NCBI GenBank assembly: GCA_964426135.1
Contig: CAYRPN010000112.1
Coordinates: 1 to 19,325 of the forward strand
Direction: 5' to 3'
Source: CAYRPN01 sp964426135
GTDB taxonomy: Bacteria > Planctomycetota > Phycisphaerae > Phycisphaerales > Phycisphaeraceae
DNA: 19,325 bases
Shown: positions 13,607 through 19,325 of the stretch, piece by piece
Numbering within the stretch: position 1 is the stretch's first letter
How the letters are laid out: each line of letters begins with the position of its first letter
Notes under the pieces: model-generated
What the model was told of the DNA's origin: nothing
Database searches by the model: none
Seen by the model: only the letters and a program-made list of their open reading frames with translations
Translations under genes and position numbers: made by a program

Positions 13607-14608
13607 ATGATTCGACCCTTCGCAATCCGCACGCTGCTTGTGATCGCGCTGGCGACGCTGGCTTGTTGCGGCTCCACCGAACCGAAGCCCGCGCCGTTCG
13701 TGCTCGAGCCGGGGGCCAAGGTTCGCAACGTCCGCCCCAATCTCCCCAACCAGAAAGCCGAGCGGTTCTTTCAGATCAGCCTCGTGTATGTCCTCGCGTC
13801 GAGCGATCTGACCGAAGCGTGGTCGATGCTCTCGACCAAGGGACTCGCCGCGAATCAGCTCGAAGTCTGGAACGGCAACGGCCTGCGCGCCGCCACCGCC
13901 GATGCCGCGGTGCTCAGCCAGTTTTTCACGAAGCTGCCGGGCTATGGCGGGACGAAGCATGTGAACATGGGCGCCGGCCGCGATCCGGTGGCGATCGAAA
14001 CCACGCCTCCGTTTGATCAGTCGATTGTCGTGCGCGGATTGCTGGGGCTGGATCGCGATGAAACATTCAAGCTCCCGTCGGGCCGGACGCAGTTGCTCGC
14101 GCTGCTGCAACCGGGCAAGGACGGGTCGTCGCTGGAACTGTTGCCGCATCACCACTGGACGACGAACTCGGTGATTCCCAGGACGCCGGAGGAAAAGGCG
14201 CTGGACGGGCGCGTGTTCCGCGAATTGCCGCTGAACGTGGAACTCGATTCGCAGCAGTACCTGGTGATCGGTTACGCGGCTCCGCCGAAGCCTGCGCCGG
14301 GCGAGGAAGTGGTGAAAGTCCCGGCCGAAGACGCGGGTTTGCCGCGGGCGTTTGTGCGGCCGGAGCTGGAAGTGCCCGACGTGAAGATCGAGGAGGTGGA
14401 TCCGCCGACCGAGCGCCCCGCCGGCGCCCAGCCGTTCCCGGCGAAACCGGAGAAGCCTGTCGCCGGCATGCCGCGTTTGGGTGATCTGCTGCTTACGGGC
14501 GAGCGCGGCGGCAAGCGCCTGCAGATCATCTGCATCATCCGCATTCCGCCGCAAGGCGAAGCGGCCGAGGCCGGCGCGGCGGTGCGGCCGGAGAGCGAGA
14601 AGAAATAG
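13607..14608 (+). CDS. Putative lipoprotein of unknown function
   Basis: This 333-residue protein has a lipoprotein-type signal (MIRPFAIRTLLVIALATLAC), in which Cys20 fits the general lipobox pattern with Ala at -1. The mature part shows two parts. The first (about 50-240) contains LVYVLASSDLTEAWSMLSTK, a central RDETFKLPSGRTQLLALLQP stretch and LDGRVFRELPLNVELDSQQY ending in LVIGYA. The second is a Pro/Glu-rich linker (about 225-290) and a short C-terminal segment ending RLQIICIIRIPPQ. No family was recognised. The alternation of hydrophobic strands suggests a beta-rich envelope protein, which is inference only. The start at 13607 gives the full signal; no strong ribosome binding site is visible. 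The gene converges on the RicT-like gene, and the two share one hairpin. Confidence 0.75.
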   Translation: MIRPFAIRTLLVIALATLACCGSTEPKPAPFVLEPGAKVRNVRPNLPNQKAERFFQISLVYVLASSDLTEAWSMLSTKGLAANQLEVWNGNGLRAATADAAVLSQFFTKLPGYGGTKHVNMGAGRDPVAIETTPPFDQSIVVRGLLGLDRDETFKLPSGRTQLLALLQPGKDGSSLELLPHHHWTTNSVIPRTPEEKALDGRVFRELPLNVELDSQQYLVIGYAAPPKPAPGEEVVKVPAEDAGLPRAFVRPELEVPDVKIEEVDPPTERPAGAQPFPAKPEKPVAGMPRLGDLLLTGERGGKRLQIICIIRIPPQGEAAEAGAAVRPESEKK

Positions 14609-14622
14609 GTAAAGGCGAGTCC

Positions 14623-14661
14623 GCTCCGGCCCCCTCTCCCGGAGGGAGAGGGGGCCGGAGC
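14623..14661. terminator. Perfect 18-bp hairpin between two convergent genes (bidirectional terminator candidate)
   Basis: Arms GCTCCGGCCCCCTCTCCC (14623-14640) and its exact complement (14644-14661) flank a three-base loop. The hairpin lies between the stop of the lipoprotein gene (14608) and the stop of the minus-strand RicT-like gene (14663), touching the latter. T-tracts are absent on both sides, but hairpins in this position often serve both directions. It also belongs to the dispersed CCCTCTCC repeat family. Confidence 0.55.
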
Positions 14662-14662
14662 A

Positions 14663-16774
14663 TCATGCACTCGGCCCACCACCTCCGCTTGCTGGCCCAC
14701 CACCACCTTGTCCGCCGCCTCCTTGTGGTCCACCTCCACCTCCGCCACCACCACCACCACCTCCGCCACGACGGCGACGACGACGACGGCGCTTGCGCCG
14801 GCCGCCGCCGGGTTGCGGTGAGCCGTCGGGATTCTGGGACGGTTGTGATCCATCCGCGCGATTGTCGCCATCCGGGCGTGACCCTTCGCCTGCGTCGTCG
14901 GGGCCGTCGTCGCCATCGATCTCATCGCCCATGTCCGCGCCGGTGTCAGCGGCGTCGGCTGCGATGTCTCGCGGCGGCTGGCCTTGTCCGGCGGGTCGGC
15001 CTTCTTCTGATGACGGGTCGCTCGTGACGTTGCGATCGAGTTCACTGTCGCCGCCCCAGCTTGTTCGTGGGCGGTCGCTCGATCCGCCGCGGTCACGATC
15101 TTCCAGCGGCGCGCCCTCACGCGCTTCGACCTCATCGCTTTCCAGCGGCTGACCTGGCCGGGGACGGCGAGGCTCCTGCGGACGTTGATCGCCGGGACGC
15201 TGCTGGCCTTGTCCGCGCGGTTCGCCGGGACGCTGCCCCTGCGGGCGCTGACCTTGTGACGGCGGGCCGCTGGGACGTTGGCCTTGGCCCGGCGGACGCG
15301 GGCCTTGTGGCCGCTGACCTTGAAATCCTCGATCGCCGGAACGTTGCTGGTTTCGCTGTTCGCCTTGGCCTCGCGAATCCGCTTGTCCGCGCTGCTCCGG
15401 CGGGCGGCCTTGTCCACGTGATTCGTCGCCGCGCGGCTGCTGGCCTTGCCCTTGTGCGCGCTGCTCGGTGATGGAATCGCCGGACTCGCGGCCCGCCGTC
15501 GAATCCGGCGCGCTCGAAGGTTCTGTGGAATCCAAAGCTTCTGACTCCTGCGACTCCATCGGCTCCACAGTTTCCGGCGGGCGCTGCGGCCTGGGGCGAT
15601 CGCGCGGATCGCGCTGCTCGTCGCGCGGCCCGCGGTCCTGCGGCCGATCCTGCCCCGGTGGCCGATCCTGACCCGGCGGACGATTCTGCGGGCCGCGATC
15701 GCCGCCTTGTCCCGGCGGGCCGCCCGGACGCTGGCCGCCGCGATCGCCGCCCGGTGGCCGATCGCGCCGATCACCGGGGCGCTGGCCGATAGGCGGCGGT
15801 GGGGGAGTCTTGGCGAGAATCTCCGCGTCCTCTTCCTTGGTCAGGACACGAATATTTTCCAATGGGAACGCGGCGGGCACTTCCTCGTTGTCCAGCTTGA
15901 TCAGCACGAGCTGCGTGAGAATCTGCGTGTCCAGCACGGTGCCGGCGCCCTGCTCCGTCATCATGCGCGTCTGGCGCTTGGGCAGTCGCTTGCGCAGATC
16001 CTCATACGTCTGATCCTCGTAGCGCAGGCAGCACATCAGGCGTCCGCATCGTCCGGAAATTTTCGTGGGATCCAGCGTCGCCTTCTGCACCTTGGCTGAG
16101 CGCATGGAGACGGGCTTGAGCACTTTCAGGAACTGCTTGCAGCAGCAATGCTGGCCGCACTTTTCGTAGTCCGCGGTGATGCGGGCTTCGTCGCGGGCGT
16201 TGACCTGGTGCATCTCGATGCGGGTCTGCAGATCGGCGGCGAGTCGCTTGACCAGTTCGCGGAAGTCGACCCACTCCTCACTGGTGTAGTGGAAAATAAT
16301 CCGCTCGCCGCCCAGCAGCATCTCCACATCGACGAGCTTCATCGGCAGGTCCATCTCGCGGATGGCGGCCTTGGAAATTTTGATGATCTCCGGCTTGCGG
16401 GCGTCGAGGCGGGCCTGTTCGGCGAGGTCCTCGTGCGTGGCGATGCGCAGGACTTTGCCCTGCGTGGTGAACGGATAATCCTTGCCGCCGGAGTTCTCGA
16501 TGTACTCGAGCATTTCCTTCCGGCTGACGCTTTTGCCGCAGCCGGAATTGCCGCAGGTGGTGGTGAGCATCTCGCCCAGCTCGATGCCGCGCAGGGTGCG
16601 GGCGACGATCTTGCTGCCGCAGCCGGGCTTGGCGTCGCCGTCGTAAGGCAGCTCGGCGATGAGCTTCATGTAGCCATAGCGGATGACGATGGACTTGGGC
16701 GGCTGAAGGTTGTCGTAGACTTTGCGGTCTTCCTCGTCGAGCATGACGGGAAGGGGAAGAATGGTGCCGGCCAT
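14663..16774 (-). CDS. PSP1/RicT-type protein with long disordered Arg/Gly/Pro/Gln-rich tail
   Basis: This 703-residue protein has a PSP1/RicT (YaaT) core in residues about 28-320. The core includes IVARTLRGIELGE, GKVLRIATHEDL, MKLVDVEMLLGGERIIFHYT, VDFRELVKRLAADLQTRIEM and the Cys-rich signature CGQHCCCKQF (206-215), with KISGRCGRLMCCLRYED at about 238-254. Conserved cysteines of this family in Bacillus RicT (with RicA and RicF) take part in iron-sulphur cluster binding, and that complex assists RNase Y-dependent mRNA processing. A segment at 71-105 adds two further Cys (C74, C79). From about 325 to the end is a low-complexity tail rich in Gly, Gln, Pro, Arg and Asp, ending in eight consecutive Arg, a run of 13 Gly and more Gly-rich sequence. 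A ribosome binding site, GGAGT, lies 7 bases before the ATG. The family call is firm; the RNA-related role of the tail is inference. Confidence 0.9.
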   Translation of the reverse strand: MAGTILPLPVMLDEEDRKVYDNLQPPKSIVIRYGYMKLIAELPYDGDAKPGCGSKIVARTLRGIELGEMLTTTCGNSGCGKSVSRKEMLEYIENSGGKDYPFTTQGKVLRIATHEDLAEQARLDARKPEIIKISKAAIREMDLPMKLVDVEMLLGGERIIFHYTSEEWVDFRELVKRLAADLQTRIEMHQVNARDEARITADYEKCGQHCCCKQFLKVLKPVSMRSAKVQKATLDPTKISGRCGRLMCCLRYEDQTYEDLRKRLPKRQTRMMTEQGAGTVLDTQILTQLVLIKLDNEEVPAAFPLENIRVLTKEEDAEILAKTPPPPPIGQRPGDRRDRPPGGDRGGQRPGGPPGQGGDRGPQNRPPGQDRPPGQDRPQDRGPRDEQRDPRDRPRPQRPPETVEPMESQESEALDSTEPSSAPDSTAGRESGDSITEQRAQGQGQQPRGDESRGQGRPPEQRGQADSRGQGEQRNQQRSGDRGFQGQRPQGPRPPGQGQRPSGPPSQGQRPQGQRPGEPRGQGQQRPGDQRPQEPRRPRPGQPLESDEVEAREGAPLEDRDRGGSSDRPRTSWGGDSELDRNVTSDPSSEEGRPAGQGQPPRDIAADAADTGADMGDEIDGDDGPDDAGEGSRPDGDNRADGSQPSQNPDGSPQPGGGRRKRRRRRRRRGGGGGGGGGGGGGPQGGGGQGGGGPASGGGGPSA

Positions 16775-17074
16775 GGGGTTACTCCGTTGGGTTGCCGCCG
16801 GCGGGACGTGCTATTTCCCGCTTGCGGTATGGCAAATCTGAGCGCGCACGGGCTGAGCCACCGGTGAGGTGCGATCAGGCCGAGTGCGGCGGACAAACTT
16901 GTCATCGAGCCGGATTTTTTTACATCCCGCCGACCGGCTCGACAAAGCCGGCGAGGTCCAAACACGGAGTAACGAGTGAGCGTGCGCCGTCGCACAGTCC
17001 GGTAGTTTAGCCGGTGGCGCGTCCGCGTGCATTTGGAGCAGCGAGGAAAATCGCAAGAGCAACGGCGCCGCTTC
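16775..17074. other. Divergent spacer, first part
   Basis: This stretch between two divergent genes shows no gene and no strong promoter for the minus-strand RicT-like gene. An 8-base inverted pair, CGAGCCGG (16906-16913) and CCGGCTCG (16934-16941), encloses a run of T. It may be a regulatory hairpin or chance. Confidence 0.35.
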
Positions 17075-17166
17075 GGCGTAGGGTGCGTCAGGTCCGCGCG
17101 GACGCACCATCTGGCGTATCCGTTGGCGGTGGTGCGTCCGCGCCGAGCCTTGACGCATCCTACGCC
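17075..17166. repeat. Dispersed palindrome family 'TAGGGTGCGTCAAGGC', short-loop copy
   Basis: Imperfect arms at 17075-17109 (GGCGTAGGGTGCGTCAGGTC onward) and 17130-17166 match the arms of 10236-10396, but the loop is only about 20 bases long. Outer GGCGTAGG/CCTACGCC ends are preserved. The two copies confirm a repeat family with conserved ends and a variable centre. Confidence 0.75.
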
Positions 17167-17220
17167 GATCCTGTTTTGCTTCCGCATGCTCCCGGATCCG
17201 CCGCGGTCGGCCAATCGCGA

Positions 17221-17249
17221 TTGCCGCGCTGCGAGCGATCTCCCATAAT
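17221..17249 (+). promoter_or_regulatory. Candidate promoter for the dehydrogenase, implying a leaderless transcript
   Basis: TTGCCG (17221-17226) and CATAAT (17244-17249) are separated by exactly 17 bases. The -10 box ends six bases before the ATG at 17256, so transcription would start at or within a base or two of the start codon. There is no ribosome binding site in those six bases, which fits leaderless translation. Confidence 0.5.
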
Positions 17250-17255
17250 CCCGCC

Positions 17256-18197
17256 ATGCCGTTGCCCCGCGTTGTCACCAATCTTCCGCTGCCAGCCATC
17301 GTCGATTCGCTGCTGCGAGGCCAGGTCGAGTTGTTGCCCTGGTCCGTCGCCGAGCAGGGCGATTCGGCCGTGAGCGGCATCTACACCTATGGCCACATGC
17401 ACCTCGATGGCGCGATGCTCGATCGCCTGCCGGCGGTGCGGATCATCAGCAACTATGGCGTGGGGGTGGATCACATTGATGTGTTGGCGGCGCGGTCGCG
17501 CGGGATCAAAGTGGGCAACACGCCGCGCGTGCTCGATGGGGCGGTGGCGGACATGACGTTTGCGCTGCTGCTGGCGTCGGCGCGGGGGATCGTGGAGGGT
17601 GACCGTTATGCGAGGGGGCCGGAATTTCTGAAGGTGGATCACAGCCGGTCGTTGGGCTGGGAAGTGCATGGCATGACGCTGGGAATCGTGGGCATGGGCA
17701 ACATCGGCGTCGAGGTGGCGCGGCGGGCACGAGGCTTCGACATGACGGTGCTGTACCACAACCGCACGCGCCGGCCGGAGGCGGTGGAGCGGCAGGTCGC
17801 CGCTCGGTTCGCCAGCCTCGATGAGTTGCTGAGGCAGTCGGATTACGTCGTACTGAACGTGCCCCTGAACGCCTCGACGCGCGGCCTGATCGGCGCCGCA
17901 CAGCTCGCGCTGATGAAGCCGACCGCCACGCTCATCAACATCGCACGCGGTCCGGTGGTCGATACCGAGGCGCTGACGATGGCGTTGAAGCATGCGACCA
18001 TTCGCGCGGCGGCGCTGGATGTGACGGACCCGGAGCCGCTGCCGCGCGACCATCCACTGCTGAAGATGGACAACGTGACGATCACGCCGCACCTGGGCAG
18101 CGCCACGGCGCAGACCCGACAACGAATGGCGGAGATATCGGTGGAGAACCTGCTGCGCGGCCTGCGCGGCGACGAGCTGGTGCATGAGGTGAAATGA
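17256..18197 (+). CDS. D-2-hydroxyacid dehydrogenase, glyoxylate/hydroxypyruvate reductase-like
   Basis: This 313-residue cytoplasmic oxidoreductase would reduce a 2-oxoacid such as glyoxylate or hydroxypyruvate with NAD(P)H. The N-terminal half carries ISNYGVGVDHIDV (about 64-76). The nucleotide-binding Rossmann motif is GMGNIG (146-151). The catalytic set of the family is present: Arg231 in INIARGPVVD, Glu260 in TDPEPLP and His279 in TPHLGSAT. The stretch LDVTDPEPLPRDHPLLKMDN and the ending ENLLRGLRGDEL resemble GRHPR-type enzymes more than 3-phosphoglycerate dehydrogenase, and there is no C-terminal ACT domain. The length is near the family norm of about 320. NADP versus NAD preference was not resolved. 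It stands alone, divergent from the RicT-like gene, with a candidate promoter directly abutting the start. The exact substrate is uncertain. Confidence 0.9.
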   Translation: MPLPRVVTNLPLPAIVDSLLRGQVELLPWSVAEQGDSAVSGIYTYGHMHLDGAMLDRLPAVRIISNYGVGVDHIDVLAARSRGIKVGNTPRVLDGAVADMTFALLLASARGIVEGDRYARGPEFLKVDHSRSLGWEVHGMTLGIVGMGNIGVEVARRARGFDMTVLYHNRTRRPEAVERQVAARFASLDELLRQSDYVVLNVPLNASTRGLIGAAQLALMKPTATLINIARGPVVDTEALTMALKHATIRAAALDVTDPEPLPRDHPLLKMDNVTITPHLGSATAQTRQRMAEISVENLLRGLRGDELVHEVK

Positions 18198-18345
18198 AGC
18201 GCGGCGCCAGAGGACAGGAGACGGGAGACGGCGAGTTGGTGCGGCATTTGAAGGAGCATTCGTTCGCGTGGATGACGTGGCGTTTGAGGGGTTTCACCGG
18301 GTTCTCCAATTTCTCCGCGATCCTGTTTTCGCCGCGATTTAACTA

Positions 18346-18374
18346 TTGCAAATGACAATTCCGCGGGCTACGAT
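18346..18374 (+). promoter_or_regulatory. Candidate sigma-70-type promoter for the HNH gene
   Basis: TTGCAA (18346-18351) and TACGAT (18369-18374) are separated by 17 bases in an AT-richer patch. Transcription would start about 20 bases before the ATG at 18401, leaving room for the GAGG (from about 18387) that precedes it. Confidence 0.45.
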
Positions 18375-18400
18375 CCTCTGACTTCACCGAGGTTATCGGT

Positions 18401-19039
18401 ATGACTTCCTGCGAGAACTCGCTCAACACCCATGTCCTTGTCCTGAACAGAATGTGGCACGCCATCCGCGTCATCGACGCGCGTCGTGCGTTCTCTCTGC
18501 TGTTCCGCAATCTCGCTGAATCCATTCGTGTCGATGACGGTTCGTTCGCCGGCTACAACTTCGAAAGCTGGAGCGATCTCTCCGCCGCTCGCGGCCAGTT
18601 CAACGGTCCGCAGCACACCGCGTACGAATGGGTGCGCACCGTTCGCATCGAACTGGCGGTGCCGAAGATCATCCGCCTGTTCGGCTACGACCGGCTGCCC
18701 AAGCAGGACGTCAAGCTGAACCGGCGCAATATCTTCGCGCGGGACAAGAACATGTGCCAGTACTGCGCGAAGAAGTTTCCCACGCAGGAACTGTCGCTGG
18801 ACCACGTGCTGCCGCGCAGCCAGGGCGGCATCAGCTCGTGGACGAATCTCGTCTGCTGCTGCGTCAAGTGCAACGCCCACAAGGGCGGCCGCACGCCCGA
18901 GCAGGCGCGGATGAAGCTCTACCGCGAGCCGATCAAGCCCAAGCGCAACCCGGTGGTCCAGCTTCGGCTGGGCTCCGATAAGTACGCAAGCTGGCGCCAG
19001 TTCGTGGATATCGCGTACTGGAGCGTGGAACTGAAGTAG
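18401..19039 (+). CDS. Stand-alone HNH endonuclease
   Basis: This 212-residue protein belongs to a widespread group of free-standing HNH endonuclease-like proteins. The N-terminal part, THVLVLNRMWHAIRVIDARR (about 10-29), and the linker IIRLFGYDRLPKQDVKLNRR (about 90-109) are typical of the group and precede the HNH domain (about 110-175). That domain shows RRNIFARDKNMCQYC with Cys119 and Cys122, LDHVLPRSQGG with Asp134 and His135 (His as the general base of the metal site), Trp147-Thr-Asn149, and CVKCNAHKGGRTPEQA with Cys154 and Cys157, completing two CxxC zinc-knuckle pairs. The final stretch, YASWRQFVDIAYWSVELK, is also a family trait. DNA cleavage is inferred from the motif; the biological role of the group is not established. 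It is a single transcription unit with its own promoter and terminator, and no restriction, phage or intein gene is nearby. Confidence 0.92.
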   Translation: MTSCENSLNTHVLVLNRMWHAIRVIDARRAFSLLFRNLAESIRVDDGSFAGYNFESWSDLSAARGQFNGPQHTAYEWVRTVRIELAVPKIIRLFGYDRLPKQDVKLNRRNIFARDKNMCQYCAKKFPTQELSLDHVLPRSQGGISSWTNLVCCCVKCNAHKGGRTPEQARMKLYREPIKPKRNPVVQLRLGSDKYASWRQFVDIAYWSVELK

Positions 19040-19079
19040 TCACGCGACTGAGGAATCTCGCATCGATGAAGACCCACGA

Positions 19080-19107
19080 AACGCCGCCTAACCGGGCGGC
19101 GTTTTTC
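19080..19107 (+). terminator. Rho-independent terminator of the HNH gene
   Basis: Arms AACGCCGCC (19080-19088) and GGCGGCGTT (19095-19103) flank a six-base loop, and the right arm runs into TTTTT. It begins 41 bases after the stop codon at 19039. This is the only hairpin in the window with a proper T-tract. Confidence 0.85.
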
Positions 19108-19112
19108 CTTTA

Positions 19113-19325
19113 GGGTCCGGGCATGCATGATCTGGGCAGTTTGACCTCGCGCAAAGGCGCCAAGCTCGCAAAGAAATCCGCTGCTTTGCGTGCTTGGCGC
19201 CTTTGCGCGAGATTCAGGCGATGATTCAACTTGGCCAATTTCGCGATGCCCCGCGCCTTCGGAATCGGAGCGAAATAAGTTCCCCATTTAGCCGGCGGGC
19301 TTGCCCGCCGAGACGCCCTCGGCGG
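19113..19325 (+). repeat. Composite dispersed repeat, copy B (runs off the window)
   Basis: It begins GGGTCCGGGCATG and contains a palindrome with exact 19-base arms CTCGCGCAAAGGCGCCAAG (19146-19164) and complement (19193-19211). A second palindrome, CGCAAAG/CTTTGCG (19167-19173, 19184-19190), is nested inside its loop. An unconserved stretch, CGAAATAA and the ATTTAGCC palindrome (from 19286) follow. Block order equals copy A at 942-1196 read on the opposite strand. The second arm of the last palindrome is cut by the end of the window. Confidence 0.8.

Noticed and set aside
14272..15774. Alternative minus-strand frame of 500 codons overlapping the RicT-like tail
   Set aside because: It reads a shifted frame of the low-complexity tail, giving Ala/Arg/Val-rich sequence without domains. 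The tail in the main frame is continuous with the PSP1 core.

Overview
The window is GC-rich chromosomal DNA from a bacterium that is most probably a planctomycete (Planctomycetota). Three things point there. The first gene belongs to the small Minf_1886/TIGR04138 family, which is largely restricted to Planctomycetes and Verrucomicrobia. Next comes a two-gene set of a PSD/DUF1592-type cytochrome-like protein and a Tat-exported DUF1552 protein, a pair characteristic of this phylum. Finally, long spacers are packed with dispersed palindromic repeats. A position within class Phycisphaerae is possible, but this is an inference from protein style and repeats and was not tested. No rRNA, tRNA, CRISPR array, transposase, integrase or phage structural gene was seen.

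Layout, left to right: a short conserved protein of unknown function with its own promoter (252-665); a palindrome-rich spacer; a Sec-exported PSD/DUF1587-1595-1592-1588-1585 protein with two CxxCH motifs (1217-3673), followed by the Tat-exported DUF1552 protein (3776-5062); a spacer of about 0.9 kb made largely of inverted repeats (5063-5956); a 1240-residue membrane-anchored ankyrin-repeat protein (5957-9679) that converges on a small lipoprotein gene on the minus strand (9703-10230); an exported SGNH/GDSL hydrolase (10552-11832); an ArgD-like class III aminotransferase (12091-13359); a lipoprotein-like protein of unknown function (13607-14608), converging on a long minus-strand PSP1/RicT-type gene with a disordered tail of about 380 residues (14663-16774); a glyoxylate/hydroxypyruvate-reductase-like 2-hydroxyacid dehydrogenase, possibly leaderless (17256-18197); and a stand-alone HNH endonuclease with its own promoter and terminator (18401-19039).

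Most genes look like single transcription units separated by 100-900 bp. Only the PSD/DUF1552 pair has strong family-level reason to work together. Six of the ten proteins carry export, lipid-attachment or membrane-anchor signals, so cell-envelope biology dominates. The most striking non-coding feature is a set of palindromic repeat families. One composite element of at least 213 bp occurs at both ends of the window in opposite orientations (942-1196 and 19113-19325), a second family occurs at 10236-10396 and 17075-17166, and several other palindromes occur once. I did not find a defence island or a clearly new multi-gene system. The best candidates for something undescribed are the RicT-like protein with its arginine- and glycine-rich tail, the large ankyrin protein, and the repeat families.
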